DNA of 64,000 nucleotides from GCA-2725625 sp964574215 (GCA_964574215.1 CAZNLR010000018.1:19850-83849), one strand, 5' to 3'; counted from the stretch's first letter, positions 1 to 9,974 are shown. Numbers and translations are program-made. The notes: generated by a model not told the origin, from the sequence alone.

Positions 1-365
1 GCCACGTTTTGATGATACCCGGTGTAGTCGAAAGAGGTGAAGGCGTTGTCCCGGCCGCCGTTGCGGGCTACGGTCTTGGAGAATTCGCCCGATTTTAAAT
101 TTTTGGTCGCTTTGAACATAAGATGCTCGAAAAAATGAGCGATGCCGGACTTGCCTCTGGGTTCGTCCGCCGATCCGACCTTGTACCACACCATATGGGT
201 GACGATGGGCGCCCGGTGATTGGGAATGACCACCACCTGCATGCCGTTTTTGAGAGTGAAACTTTCGGGGTTAAAGACACCGGCGTCGGATGAAAAGGGC
301 ACTAGAAAAAGGGCCGCCCATATTGCAAATATTAAGCCTGGCAATTTAATTGATTTAAAATTCAT
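1..365 (-). CDS. M16 family zinc metallopeptidase, N-terminal part, cut by window edge
   Basis: About 121 residues are visible, read leftward from an ATG at 365; the rest lies outside the window. A hydrophobic stretch (LIFAIWAALFLVPF) in the first 25 residues looks like a signal peptide. Around residues 90-95 the sequence GIAHFFEHLMF carries HFFEH, the inverted zinc motif HxxEH of the pitrilysin/M16 family, where the two His bind zinc and Glu is the catalytic base. Family members degrade peptides; exported ones work in the periplasm. It lies 122 bp downstream of the DUF3035 lipoprotein gene and on the same strand, so it probably ends the ribF-ileS-lspA operon, an order common in alphaproteobacteria. 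The glutamate that completes the zinc site is beyond the edge. Confidence 0.9.
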   Translation of the reverse strand, partial: MNFKSIKLPGLIFAIWAALFLVPFSSDAGVFNPESFTLKNGMQVVVIPNHRAPIVTHMVWYKVGSADEPRGKSGIAHFFEHLMFKATKNLKSGEFSKTVARNGGRDNAFTSFDYTGYHQNV

Positions 366-487
366 TTTAAGCCCGCTCGGCCGTTATTTTTTGGTTTGTA
401 TCCTATCCGATATAGCCTGCTGAACAGCGGATCAAGCCGCCTCTCGCCAAAGTGAAGACTTGACAGAAATCCCGGTAGACGTCCGGC

Positions 488-1090
488 TTAGTCGAAAATT
501 CCCTCTAGGAGAGCTTTTTTCTTCCGCTTGATGGTCGGTACCGCCCCGGTATTCAACGGCTTGCCCAGCGCCCGGTTTTCGCTCAACCGTTTGTTTTCTT
601 TCACCGGATCGACGGCGACGCCGAACGCTGCTGGGTTCTGCCAGAAGATCAGTTTTTCCGTAAACTTCTTACTTTCCTGCGCCAGGATCGTCGTTTCCTG
701 ATTGACGAGCAGCCGGATGGACGGATCGGAATTGGTGGCACCGGTCAATTGCAGAACGGAACGTTCCCCAGGGCTGAGGTGCGCCAGATCCGTTGTGCTG
801 CCCACTTGCCGCGATGGCGCTTTGCGGCCTGTTCCCAAAGCCTGAACGGCGCGGTCCCGGGGATTAACGGCCTGGGGGCGCGTCGCACCGGGAGCCGGTG
901 GGCGCAAACCGTAATCAGGCGGTAGGCTGAGAGGCGCTCGCTGGTAAACGGCGAACTCGTCCGGTGCATCCTTGGTCTGACCCAAGGCGCGCTTGGTCTC
1001 TTCACAGCCGCTGAGCATGACCACAGCCGCCAAAATCGAAAAAATCGGCAAGGCTTTGTTTTTCATCATTTTATTATACAGATACCGCAT
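488..1090 (-). CDS. DUF3035 lipoprotein
   Basis: 200 residues. The N-terminus has a short basic part, a hydrophobic core (LPIFSILAAVVMLSGC) and the lipobox LSGC, so Cys29 should be lipidated and the protein anchored in the envelope; the neighbour lspA encodes the peptidase that cuts such lipoproteins. The remainder is rich in Pro, Ala and Arg, with a conserved-looking stretch on formation of PPDYGLRPPAPG typical of DUF3035 proteins of alphaproteobacteria. The start at 1090 has a TAGGA about 7 bases upstream; the Met-Met pair at 1069/1066 is an alternative that would shorten the basic region. Function is not known. It follows lspA by 24 bp in the same operon. Confidence 0.85.
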   Translation of the reverse strand: MRYLYNKMMKNKALPIFSILAAVVMLSGCEETKRALGQTKDAPDEFAVYQRAPLSLPPDYGLRPPAPGATRPQAVNPRDRAVQALGTGRKAPSRQVGSTTDLAHLSPGERSVLQLTGATNSDPSIRLLVNQETTILAQESKKFTEKLIFWQNPAAFGVAVDPVKENKRLSENRALGKPLNTGAVPTIKRKKKALLEGIFD

Positions 1091-1114
1091 GAAAATTCCT
1101 ACAGCTCGTCCCGG

Positions 1115-1639
1115 CTAGTTCTCATTTTGGTCCATTCTATTCTCATCGGGCCGCCGAGAAAACAACGAATCCAAAATAATTATAACAGCGCCGATAAAGA
1201 TAAAACTGTCAGCGCCGTTGAAGGCGGGCCAATGATAGCCGGAGAGATGAAAATCCAGAAAATCGACCACCGCTCCGTGGACAGCTCGATCAATCACGTT
1301 GCCGATGGCGCCGCCGATAATCAGACCCAGTCCGACCGCCAGCCATTTATTGTCGGCTTTGCGCAGCCAAAACAAAAGAAACACCACGATGCCCACGGCC
1401 ACCAGCGACAGCAGGAGACTGTTCAATCCGCCGCTGTTATTGAAAATGCCGAAGCTGATACCGGTATTCCAAGTCAGGACCAGATTAAAGAATGGCGCTA
1501 CCTGAATGGTCTGAGGCGGGCGCATGATGTCGAGATAAATCCACCACTTGCTTGCCTGGTCTACGGCAATACCGGCCAGGGCGACGGCAAGGCCGATGCG
1601 CAAAGGGAAGAAGTCGCCGTCTGTGGATGGCGCCGTCAT
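1115..1639 (-). CDS. lspA: Lipoprotein signal peptidase (signal peptidase II)
   Basis: 174 residues, the usual size for this inner-membrane aspartyl protease, which removes the signal peptide from diacylglyceryl-modified prolipoproteins. Four membrane segments are visible. The two catalytic aspartates lie in the family motifs GNVIDR (about residue 117) and FNGADSFI (about residue 142); TWNTGISFG is the conserved loop after the first periplasmic segment. The gene starts at the base next to the ileS stop, so the two are almost certainly co-transcribed and perhaps translationally coupled. The DUF3035 lipoprotein just downstream is a likely substrate. Confidence 0.97.
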   Translation of the reverse strand: MTAPSTDGDFFPLRIGLAVALAGIAVDQASKWWIYLDIMRPPQTIQVAPFFNLVLTWNTGISFGIFNNSGGLNSLLLSLVAVGIVVFLLFWLRKADNKWLAVGLGLIIGGAIGNVIDRAVHGAVVDFLDFHLSGYHWPAFNGADSFIFIGAVIIILDSLFSRRPDENRMDQNEN

Positions 1640-4483
1640 CTATTCAGCGGCAGCCGGAAAATTTTCGACCGCGTCGGCGCAACGCTCGCAGATTTCATCG
1701 TGACCGGCCACCGATCCGACTTCGGGCATAACCCGATAGCAGCGGACACACTTTTCACCGTCGGCCATTCGGGGAACGACGGCGACGTCGGCCACGTCCT
1801 CCAGCGTGAAAGCATCATCCGGCGGCTTGTCCTGGAGCAGGGCGGCGTCAGAGGTGATTGCAATCTCTGCCAGATCCAAGCCGTCGAGGGCGGCAATATA
1901 GGCCTCGGTGGTATAAATAGCCGGATGGGCCTGCAGGCTGGAACCGATCCTTTTCTCCGCCCGCTCGATTTCCAGCGCCCCCGTGACGACCCGGCGCAAA
2001 TCCCTGATCTTGGACCATTTGGCTGCCAGCTGTTCGTCTTTCCAGTCTTCGGGGACATCCGGGAACAAGCGCAAGTGGACACTGTCTTCATCGCTGGGAA
2101 AGCGCGCCAGCCAAGCCTCTTCCGCGGTAAAGCAGATAAAGGGCGCCAGCCAGGCCGTCAGGCAATTGAACAGCTCATCCAACACCGTCCTGGCGGCGCG
2201 GCGTTTGATGGAATCCCGTCGTTCGCAATAAAGGGCGTCTTTGCGGATATCGAAATAGAACGCCGACAAATCCACTGTGCAGAAATTATGCAATTCCGTG
2301 AATAGGGGATGGAATTCATAGGTTTCGCACACTTCACGTACTTTGGCGTCAAGTTCGTGGATGCGGTTGAGAACCCACCGTTCCAGTTCCGGCATTTCTT
2401 CGCGGGGCAAACGTTCCGTTTCGTCGAACCGGTTCAAATTACCCAACAGGAACCGCAACGTGTTTCTGAGCCGCCGGTAAATGTCCGAGTGGTGCTTGAC
2501 GATATCCTTGCCGATACGCAGATCCTCGGTGTAGTCGGACCCGACCACCCAAAGCCTCAGAATATCCGCGCCGTTCTGGTTGATGACGTCCTGCGGCGAC
2601 GTAATGTTGCCCAGAGACTTGGACATTTTCTGACCGTCTTCAGCCATGACGAAACCGTGGGTGAGCACCGCTTCGTAAGGTGCCCGACCCCGGGTGCCGC
2701 AGGATTCCAACAATGACGAATGGAACCACCCCCGATGTTGATCGGAGCCTTCCAGATAGAGGGAGGCCGGCCATTGCAGGTCGTCCCGGTCTTCCAGGAC
2801 GAACCCGTGGGTGGAGCCGGAATCGAACCAGACATCCAGGATATCGTTGACTTTTTCATAGTCGTCGGCGTTGTAGTCGTTGCCGAGGAAACGGGACGAA
2901 TCGGATGAAAACCAGGCATCGGCGCCTTCCGCCTCGACCGCGTCGACGATCCGGTCCAGCACCGCCTGATCGCGCAGAACATCGCCGCTCTCCTTGTGGA
3001 CGAAAACCGTGATGGGTACGCCCCAGGCCCGCTGGCGGGAGACGCACCAGTCGGGCCGGCTTTCGATCATACCATGAAGGCGATTGCGTCCCGATGCCGG
3101 GAAAAAGGCTGTGTTCGCGATGGCGTCCAGAGCCGTCTGCCGGAGCCCGGTCTTCTCCATGGAAATGAACCATTGGGAGGTGTTGCGGAAGATCAACGGT
3201 TTTTTCGAGCGCCAGCTATGGGGATAGCGGTGTACCAGTTCTCCCCGCGCCAACAGGCGGCCCGCCGCCTGCAACTCGTCCGCCACTTCGCCGTTTACTT
3301 TGTAAACATGCTTGCCGGCGAAGAGGGGGACATGCTCGTAAAAACAGCCGTCCTCGCCCACTGTCTGGGGCACTTCAATATTGTTGGCCATGCCCAGCAC
3401 CCAGTCATCGGCGCCATGGCCGGGGGCGATGTGAACGATGCCGGTGCCTTCTTCGGTGGTGGCGAAATCCGCCGCCAGGGCGGGCGCCGTAATGCCGTCA
3501 AATCCTTGGTCGGCAAAGGGATGGGCACAGATGATGCCGTCGAGTTCGCGGCCTTTGCCTTCCCAGCGAACGTAGGGTTCCTCTATTTTGATTTCTTCTT
3601 GGAATTTTATTAATCGATCCGCCGCGACTATCAACTTTTCACCTACGACCGCTAGGCTGCCCTCGCCGACTTTTGTGACTTCGATAACCTTATAATCAAT
3701 ATCGGGGCCATAAGCGACCGCCCGGTTGCCGGGAATGGTCCAGGGTGTCGTCGTCCAAATGACGATATTGGTACCCAAAAATTGGGCCGGTCCGCCTACA
3801 ACGGGAAAACGGACAAAGATGGTTGTCGAGGTATGATCGTTGTATTCAACCTCGGCTTCCGCCAGCGCGGTTTTTTCCACCGGCGACCACATCACCGGCT
3901 TGGCGCCCCGGAAGAGGCTGCCGTTCATCAGGAACTTGCCGAGCTCGCGGACGATCTGAGCCTCGGCGGGGAAAGTCATGGTGGTGTAAGGATTGTCCCA
4001 ATCGCCAATCACGCCCAACCGCTTGAATTCGTCCCGCTGCACGTCGATCCAATGTTCGGCGAAATCGCGGCATTCCTGGCGAAACTCGGCGATGGGCACC
4101 TCATCCTTGTCTTCGCCTTTTTTGCGGTATTTTTCCTCTATCTTCCATTCGATGGGCAGGCCGTGGCAGTCCCAGCCGGGCACGTAATTGGAATCCTTGC
4201 CCAGCATCTGCTGAGACCGGGATATGACGTCTTTGAGAATCTTGTTGAGCGCATGGCCGATGTGAAGATGGCCGTTGGCATAGGGAGGGCCGTCATGGAG
4301 AATAAATTTCTCCCTGCCTGCCGCCTGTTCCCGTTGCCGCTTATAAAGGTCAAGTTTTTCCCAGCGATCCAGCAGTTCCGGTTCGCGTTTGGCCAAGCCG
4401 GCTTTCATGGGAAAATCGGTTTTGGGCAGATAGACGGTGGTTTTATAGTCTACGCTCATACTTTTAGTCTCATCGTGCTTCAA
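1640..4483 (-). CDS. ileS: Isoleucyl-tRNA synthetase
   Basis: 947 residues, full length for a bacterial class Ia IleRS that charges tRNA-Ile. The Rossmann-fold signature HIGH is at GHLHIGHALNK (about residue 72), the KMSKS loop at GQKMSKSLGN (about residue 615), and the editing domain (CP1, with WTTTPWTIPGN) lies between them. The C-terminus has the zinc-binding pairs KCVRC and ICERC, as in the E. coli-type enzyme. The ATG overlaps the ribF stop by four bases (ATGA), which suggests coupled translation. The arrangement ribF-ileS-lspA is widely conserved in proteobacteria. Confidence 0.98.
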   Translation of the reverse strand: MKHDETKSMSVDYKTTVYLPKTDFPMKAGLAKREPELLDRWEKLDLYKRQREQAAGREKFILHDGPPYANGHLHIGHALNKILKDVISRSQQMLGKDSNYVPGWDCHGLPIEWKIEEKYRKKGEDKDEVPIAEFRQECRDFAEHWIDVQRDEFKRLGVIGDWDNPYTTMTFPAEAQIVRELGKFLMNGSLFRGAKPVMWSPVEKTALAEAEVEYNDHTSTTIFVRFPVVGGPAQFLGTNIVIWTTTPWTIPGNRAVAYGPDIDYKVIEVTKVGEGSLAVVGEKLIVAADRLIKFQEEIKIEEPYVRWEGKGRELDGIICAHPFADQGFDGITAPALAADFATTEEGTGIVHIAPGHGADDWVLGMANNIEVPQTVGEDGCFYEHVPLFAGKHVYKVNGEVADELQAAGRLLARGELVHRYPHSWRSKKPLIFRNTSQWFISMEKTGLRQTALDAIANTAFFPASGRNRLHGMIESRPDWCVSRQRAWGVPITVFVHKESGDVLRDQAVLDRIVDAVEAEGADAWFSSDSSRFLGNDYNADDYEKVNDILDVWFDSGSTHGFVLEDRDDLQWPASLYLEGSDQHRGWFHSSLLESCGTRGRAPYEAVLTHGFVMAEDGQKMSKSLGNITSPQDVINQNGADILRLWVVGSDYTEDLRIGKDIVKHHSDIYRRLRNTLRFLLGNLNRFDETERLPREEMPELERWVLNRIHELDAKVREVCETYEFHPLFTELHNFCTVDLSAFYFDIRKDALYCERRDSIKRRAARTVLDELFNCLTAWLAPFICFTAEEAWLARFPSDEDSVHLRLFPDVPEDWKDEQLAAKWSKIRDLRRVVTGALEIERAEKRIGSSLQAHPAIYTTEAYIAALDGLDLAEIAITSDAALLQDKPPDDAFTLEDVADVAVVPRMADGEKCVRCYRVMPEVGSVAGHDEICERCADAVENFPAAAE

Positions 4484-5424
4484 GTTCTGTTGGCCAGGAT
4501 TTTCCTGGCTAATTTCTGGTCGGCGACAATCTGCATCTTCAGTTCGTCAATACCGTCGAATTTCTGTTCGGCCCTGATGTAGTCGAACAGGGCGACCCGC
4601 AGATGTTCACCGTAAATATCCTGATCGAAGTCGAAAATATGAGTCTCCAGGAGACATTTTTCGCCATCGAAGGTGGGTCTATAACCCAAATTTGCGATGC
4701 CGTCATGCCAAACCGTATCGGCGCCCCGGTCAATGCCTGCCCGGACGGCATAAACGCCGGTTGCCGGATGGGTGTTGGAATCCACTTCAATGTTTGCCGT
4801 CGGGACGCCGATGGTCCGTCCGCGCTGATCCCCTTCGGTCACCCGGCCCTCGATTTCGAACTCTCTGCCCAAAAGACGGGCCGCTTCCTCTGGTTCGGCT
4901 TCGGCCAGAAACGTGCGAATCCGGGTTGATGAAATGGGTTCGCCGTCCTCATCCAGAACCGGTTTCACGCTGGTTGCCTTAAAATCCAGCTCCTTACCTT
5001 TTTCTGCCAAAAATTCCGTGTTGCCACCCCGTTTGTGTCCGAACAGGAAATCATAGCCGGAAACGATGTGATTCGCCTGAAATCCGCTCACCAAAACATT
5101 TTTGACAAAATCGTCCGCCGTTATTTTGGCAAATGCCTCGTCGAAATGCAGCACCACCAAAAATTCAACCCCCATGTTTTCGATATGGCGCGCCTTAATG
5201 TGAAAGGGTGTAAGACGGAAGGGCGCCTGATCCTTTTGAAATATCAACCTTGGGTGGGGCTCAAACGTCAGAACGCCCCAGGGCCGCCCTTCACGATGGG
5301 CGATCCTGCCGGCTTCATTGATGACTTCCCGGTGACCCCGGTGAACGCCGTCAAAATTGCCGATAGCGATGACGCCGTTCAAATAGTCCGCCGCCAGGCC
5401 ATCGTAATGTCGGTAAATGCGCAT
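4480..5424 (-). CDS. ribF: Bifunctional riboflavin kinase / FAD synthetase
   Basis: 314 residues. It phosphorylates riboflavin to FMN and adenylates FMN to FAD in the cytoplasm. The N-terminal nucleotidyltransferase domain shows IGNFDGVHRGHREVI (HxGH-type ATP site, residues ~22-36) and SSTRIRTFL near residue 165; the C-terminal riboflavin kinase domain shows GRVTEGDQRGRTIGVPTANI from about residue 193. First gene of the ribF-ileS-lspA operon; its promoter should lie in the 233-bp divergent gap 5425-5657 that it shares with the M23 peptidase gene. Confidence 0.97.
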   Translation of the reverse strand: MRIYRHYDGLAADYLNGVIAIGNFDGVHRGHREVINEAGRIAHREGRPWGVLTFEPHPRLIFQKDQAPFRLTPFHIKARHIENMGVEFLVVLHFDEAFAKITADDFVKNVLVSGFQANHIVSGYDFLFGHKRGGNTEFLAEKGKELDFKATSVKPVLDEDGEPISSTRIRTFLAEAEPEEAARLLGREFEIEGRVTEGDQRGRTIGVPTANIEVDSNTHPATGVYAVRAGIDRGADTVWHDGIANLGYRPTFDGEKCLLETHIFDFDQDIYGEHLRVALFDYIRAEQKFDGIDELKMQIVADQKLARKILANRT

Positions 5425-5657
5425 GGGGGCAGGAAATTGTCAGCGTTAACCCCGTTGGTCAAGGCATAATAGGTGTCTATAAATCGAACCGGCTGACCTA
5501 GTGAACAGGCCCTTCAACATAAGACCAAATGTATTCATTGAATGGATCAAAGTTCAGTTTTTGTTAGTTGTTTAAACTTACATTTGCCTTTATTCGCCAA
5601 TTTGTTAAGGATTTAACCTGAATTAACCCTCAACGCGTGCGGGCGGAGTAAAATTTA

Positions 5658-6896
5658 GTGGATTTGAACTGGCGGCTCATTGTTATTCTGGTTGTCGGCT
5701 GTATCGTCGGTTTCGCCGGTTTGACCGTATGGCAGCATTTTCAGCTTCAGGACGCCGCCAAGCGTATCGACGCCTTTGAGCTGGCTCTCGAAAAGCTCGA
5801 GGAAAATGAAATCGATACCGCCAAGGCGGTGGCCCGGGTCCTTATTCAAATGGACGCCATCAATAAAAAGCTGGGAATTGACAAGCCGGGCGGTAGCATT
5901 GCGGATTCTGGTAAGGAAATCGCGAGCCCGCAAGATAGCGCCGCGCCCTCGGGCGCCAGTAGCGCTCCGGAGTTCCAGCTTCCCATTGGCTGCACGCCGG
6001 ATGTCAATTGCTGGATCTTCAACTACGTTGATGTCGATAAGAATGTCGGATCCCAAAAGGATTTTGCCTGCGGTAATCTGACCTACGACAAGCATAAGGG
6101 AACGGATTTTGCCATTCGCGATCTGTCAGCCATGGCAACGGGTATGCCTGTGCTGGTGGCCGCTGCGGGGACGGTGGTCGGCGTCCGCGACGGCATGCCG
6201 GATGTTAATTACCGCAACATCGATCCCAAAACGATTCGGAAAAAAGAATGCGGCAACGGCGTCCGCATTTCTCATCCAGACAATTGGTTTACGCAATACT
6301 GCCACATGCGCAAAGGCAGCATCAGCCTCAAGAAAGGCGATGCGGTTCAAGCGGGCCAGGAAATGGGTCTGGTCGGGCTCTCCGGGAAAACAGAGTTCCC
6401 CCATCTTCATTTCCAGATCAGCCATGGCAAAAAGATCGTCGATCCTTTCGCCGGTCAAAAAGAATCCGCATCATGCGGGGATACATCCGGGTCCCTCTGG
6501 GATGCCACGGCACGGGCGGTTCTGCCCTATCAGAATTCAGTTATTTACAGCGGTGGCTTTTCCGACACGAGGCCGTTGGCCGACGGCGTCCATAAAGGGC
6601 TCTACCGAAATTCCGAATTGACGCGGGATTCGCTGAAGCTGTTTCTCTGGTTTGCCATCCGCAACAGCCGCGCCGGGGACGAAGTCAAAATTCAATTGAA
6701 ATCGCCCGACGGCAAGACCATCGGCGAGGCGTCGAACGTTCTGAAAAAACAGCAAAGCCGGGATGTCAGAGTTTTCGATGTGACCAGCAAAGGCGCGTGG
6801 CCCCCGGGTGTATACAAGGGTGAGATCGTCGTAACGCGGAAAGACAAAGACCGCACCGTGACTTTGAAGTCCAGCCGGAAAGTCACGATTAAATAA
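5658..6896 (+). CDS. M23 family metallopeptidase (LytM-type), membrane anchored
   Basis: 412 residues from a GTG start preceded by GGAG at about 10 bases. Residues 7-27 form one transmembrane segment, followed by a short coiled coil (EKLEENEIDTAKAVARV). The peptidase core runs from about residue 120 to 275: DKHKGTDFAI supplies the first His and the Asp zinc ligands, and FPHLHFQISHG the HxH motif with the last ligand. M23 enzymes cut peptidoglycan cross-bridges or, when catalytically dead, activate amidases; here the ligands are kept. A further ~135-residue C-terminal beta-rich domain (to FKSSRKVTIK-like end) is unusual for the family and may bind cell wall. It stands alone, 74 bp before a TPR gene. 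Confidence 0.9.
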   Translation: MDLNWRLIVILVVGCIVGFAGLTVWQHFQLQDAAKRIDAFELALEKLEENEIDTAKAVARVLIQMDAINKKLGIDKPGGSIADSGKEIASPQDSAAPSGASSAPEFQLPIGCTPDVNCWIFNYVDVDKNVGSQKDFACGNLTYDKHKGTDFAIRDLSAMATGMPVLVAAAGTVVGVRDGMPDVNYRNIDPKTIRKKECGNGVRISHPDNWFTQYCHMRKGSISLKKGDAVQAGQEMGLVGLSGKTEFPHLHFQISHGKKIVDPFAGQKESASCGDTSGSLWDATARAVLPYQNSVIYSGGFSDTRPLADGVHKGLYRNSELTRDSLKLFLWFAIRNSRAGDEVKIQLKSPDGKTIGEASNVLKKQQSRDVRVFDVTSKGAWPPGVYKGEIVVTRKDKDRTVTLKSSRKVTIK

Positions 6897-6970
6897 ATTT
6901 GCAGGTAATCATCAATTCCAGGCTCGGCCGAGAATGAACACAAGGTTGGGAAACAGCGTGGTGGGGCGGA

Positions 6971-9034
6971 TTGACTTCCGATCAGCAGGATAAACTCAGA
7001 AAGGGAATGGCACTCCACGAAGCCGGTGATCTGCGCGGCGCGGCCGATATTTACCGCGAGATTTTGACCGACGAGCCAGATAGTCCCGAAACCCTCCATC
7101 TATTGGGCGCCGTCCTCAGCGATGGCGGCGTCTTTGATCAATCGATTCCGCTATTCGAAAAGGCCCTGGCGGTTGGCGGTCCCAATTCAAGCGTACTGTT
7201 CAATTACGGCGTCGCACTGAGGGCGCTAGACCGCCTGACGCAAGCGGCCCGCGCATTCCGGCATGCGGCGGAAGCCAGTCCGGGCCGCGCCGATTGCTGG
7301 CACAATCTGGGTGAAGCCTACCGGCAATTGGGGCGGCTGACTGACGCCGCCGACAGTCTGGAAAAGGCCATAGAAGCCGATCCCGGTTATGAACCTGCCT
7401 GGTTTAATTTGGGTAATACGCTGCTTGATCTGGGGCGCAGCGGCGATGCCGCCGGGGCTTTTGAAAAAGCTGTTGCGCTGAATGCTGAAAATGTCGAAGC
7501 GCAAAACAATTTAGGAATTGCCTTGCGGCAGGCTGGGCAAACGGAACAAGCGCTAGCGGTTTTCCGCAGGGCTCTTGAAATCGATCCGGCCAACTCGGCG
7601 GTTTACAATAATCTGGGAATTGCTTTGCAGAAGCAGGACAGACTGGAAGAAGCCGTTGCCGCCTTTACCGGCGCCATCACGGCGGCGCCGGGTAACGCCG
7701 AAGCCAATTGCAACCTCGGCAAACTGTATCAGGGCCAGGAGAAATACGAACAGGCCGCCATTTGTTACCGGAGTGCCTTGGCCGGAGGGATTCTCAATGT
7801 GGATGCGGTTATCGGCTACGCCCATTGCCGTCAGCGCCAAGGCCGGTACGAGGAAGCGCTGGAAAATCTGAACCGGATGATTAGCGCGGAACCCGATAAT
7901 TTACGTGCCGTCATCGCCCGCGCCAACATTCTTCGCGATCAAGGCCACTTTGATAAGGCCTTGGCGGAATTTGACAGGGTCCTTTCTACGGTCCCCGACA
8001 ATCCAGCGGCACTCACAGACAAGGCTCTGACGCTGCAGCATCGAGGTGATTGCCGTCAGGCTGTTGATACCTATCGGGCGGCGTTGAAATTCGATCCCGA
8101 CAACGAACAAATTCATTCAAATCTAGCCCAGGCTTTTCTTTTGTCGGATCAATACGAGGAGGGCTGGGAAGCCTTTGAACACCGTCTTGAGACGGCAAAA
8201 ATGTCAGCCCATCAAGACACTTTGCCGGGCGAACGCTGGCGTGGTGAAAGCATCGCCGGCAAGAGGTTGCTTGTTTGGTGTGAGCAGGGGCTGGGCGACA
8301 TCATCCAATTTGTCCGCTATCTGCCGCTCGTCACCGCGCTCGGCGTCGAAGTCAAGTTAGTCTGTCCGGCAAGGATGGTTCGATTACTGAAGACAATGGA
8401 TGCGGATGTTAAAGTCCTCTCCAATAATGAAGATCTGCCAGAGGCCGATATGAACGCCCCCTTGATGAGCCTGCCCTATCTTCTGGGCACTCCCGATATT
8501 CCCGCACCGGTTTCGTATCTCTATCCTGATCCGGCATTGGCCGATGACTGGCGGCGACGGTTGTCCGGCGAGGGGATGAATATCGGCATCGCCTGGCAGG
8601 GCAACCCCAGCTATCAGGCCGACCGGTCCCGCTCCGTTCCGTTGGCCGAATTGGAGCCGCTGTTGAATTTTGAGAAGGCCCAATTCTACGGGCTGCAAAA
8701 AGGGACGGGCGCGGATCAAATCGCCTCCTTGCCGAACAGAAACCGGATAGTCGACCTTGGGGGCGAACTGGATATCGATGCGGCGTTTGTCGATACCGCC
8801 GCCGTCATGGCGGGCCTCGACCTGATCATCTCCAGCGATACGGCGATCCCCCATCTGGCCGGTGCAATCGGCTGTCCGGTCTGGCTGTTGACGTCCTATG
8901 CGCCAGACTGGCGATGGGGGTTGGGAAGGACAGATTGCCCCTGGTATCCATCCATGCGCCTGTTCCGGCAGGCGGCGCCGGGCGATTGGGCCGGCGTAGT
9001 GGTGGAAGTCCTGGCGGCTCTAAAGGAGCTTTAG
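6971..9034 (+). CDS. TPR protein with C-terminal glycosyltransferase-9-like domain
   Basis: 687 residues from a TTG start (no ATG nearby in frame before the first repeat). Residues ~1-400 are about eleven tetratricopeptide repeats with the usual pattern (A-W-x-N-L-G, A-x-x-x-P). From ~420 the protein changes to a Rossmann-type domain: RLLVWCEQGLGDIIQFVRYLP, then NIGIAWQGNP near 540 and ISSDTAIPHLAGAIGCPVW near 625. These match the heptosyltransferase-like (GT9) tail found in many TPR proteins of magnetospirilla and relatives. It probably glycosylates an envelope polymer or protein; the acceptor is unknown. It opens the glycan cluster. Its stop overlaps the convergent DMT transporter stop by four bases. 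Confidence 0.85.
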   Translation: MTSDQQDKLRKGMALHEAGDLRGAADIYREILTDEPDSPETLHLLGAVLSDGGVFDQSIPLFEKALAVGGPNSSVLFNYGVALRALDRLTQAARAFRHAAEASPGRADCWHNLGEAYRQLGRLTDAADSLEKAIEADPGYEPAWFNLGNTLLDLGRSGDAAGAFEKAVALNAENVEAQNNLGIALRQAGQTEQALAVFRRALEIDPANSAVYNNLGIALQKQDRLEEAVAAFTGAITAAPGNAEANCNLGKLYQGQEKYEQAAICYRSALAGGILNVDAVIGYAHCRQRQGRYEEALENLNRMISAEPDNLRAVIARANILRDQGHFDKALAEFDRVLSTVPDNPAALTDKALTLQHRGDCRQAVDTYRAALKFDPDNEQIHSNLAQAFLLSDQYEEGWEAFEHRLETAKMSAHQDTLPGERWRGESIAGKRLLVWCEQGLGDIIQFVRYLPLVTALGVEVKLVCPARMVRLLKTMDADVKVLSNNEDLPEADMNAPLMSLPYLLGTPDIPAPVSYLYPDPALADDWRRRLSGEGMNIGIAWQGNPSYQADRSRSVPLAELEPLLNFEKAQFYGLQKGTGADQIASLPNRNRIVDLGGELDIDAAFVDTAAVMAGLDLIISSDTAIPHLAGAIGCPVWLLTSYAPDWRWGLGRTDCPWYPSMRLFRQAAPGDWAGVVVEVLAALKEL

Positions 9035-9966
9035 GTGCCGGGGTCGCGGTGACCCTTTACCATCAGCAAAATTCCCGAACACACGAAAACGGCGCCGAAG
9101 ATATGATAGGCGAACAACTGCTCGTCCAGGAATATGATCGCCATGACGGCGCCGAAAACGGGCAGAAGATTGACGAATATGCCCGACCGGTTGACCCCTA
9201 CCACCCGATTGGCGGCATTCCATAAATAAACCGGTATCAACGAGGTCAGCACCGAAAGGAACAGTAACGCCGCAGCGGTTTTCCAACTGAACGGCACGGG
9301 CATGTAGATCAGTGATTCGGCGATATAAAACGGCAACACCTGAAGACTGCCGAATACGCAGACCGAATACAGAACAGTTGTGAGGCCGATGCCTCGCGGC
9401 AACTGCTGTAACGTGGTGGCGTAAAAAGCATATCCAAATACGGCGACGCCGAATATCAGATCGCCCTTGTTGAACTCTAAACCGGCCAGGACCTGAACAT
9501 CGGCGCGGGAGATCATGACCAGTAGACCGATGGCCGCTGCGATGATTCCGAGGGTTTGAATTCTGGTCAAATTGATCTTAAGCACCAGCCAGGCCGCCAA
9601 TGCGGTTGTCATCGGCTGCGTTGCGTTGACCAGCGACGCATTGGTGGCAGTGGTAAAATTCACGGCGACCAGGGAAATGGTGCTGGCCCCGATCATAAAA
9701 AATCCCATTGCCGCCAGCTGTTTCCAGGACTTCGCGATCAATGGCAATTCGGACTTAAGCTTGGGCGCGACAAAGGGGGTCAAGCAGATGGCGACGATGG
9801 TCCAGCGCCAAAAAGACGCGCCCACCGGCGGGATCGTTTCATGGATGCCTCTTCCGACCACGAGGCCGCTCGCCCAGCCCAGCACCGTCGTCACCAGAAA
9901 AACGTAAGCGACGGCGGGTCCGATGGTAAAGGGGCCAATTTTCTGCGGGGATAATCTTTCTGGCAT
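9031..9966 (-). CDS. EamA/DMT-family transporter
   Basis: 311 residues with ten predicted membrane segments in two five-helix halves, the EamA layout of the drug/metabolite transporter superfamily. Recognisable pieces are PVGASFWRWTIV in helix 2, ATNASLVNATQPMTTALAAW in helices 4-5 and LLPVFGAVMAIIFLDE near the C-terminus. Substrates of this family range from amino acids to nucleotide sugars and cannot be read from the sequence. It lies in the inner membrane. It is 8 bp downstream of the OGT-like gene on the same strand, so it is probably co-transcribed with it; a link with sugar donor supply is possible but inferred. Confidence 0.88.
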   Translation of the reverse strand: MPERLSPQKIGPFTIGPAVAYVFLVTTVLGWASGLVVGRGIHETIPPVGASFWRWTIVAICLTPFVAPKLKSELPLIAKSWKQLAAMGFFMIGASTISLVAVNFTTATNASLVNATQPMTTALAAWLVLKINLTRIQTLGIIAAAIGLLVMISRADVQVLAGLEFNKGDLIFGVAVFGYAFYATTLQQLPRGIGLTTVLYSVCVFGSLQVLPFYIAESLIYMPVPFSWKTAAALLFLSVLTSLIPVYLWNAANRVVGVNRSGIFVNLLPVFGAVMAIIFLDEQLFAYHIFGAVFVCSGILLMVKGHRDPGT

Positions 9967-9974
9967 GGTGGCCT

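Noticed and set aside
1127..2305. 392-residue open frame on the plus strand across lspA and ileS
   Set aside because: It is antisense to two well recognised genes, has no domain and its composition (His, Gln, Arg-rich) is that of a shadow frame.
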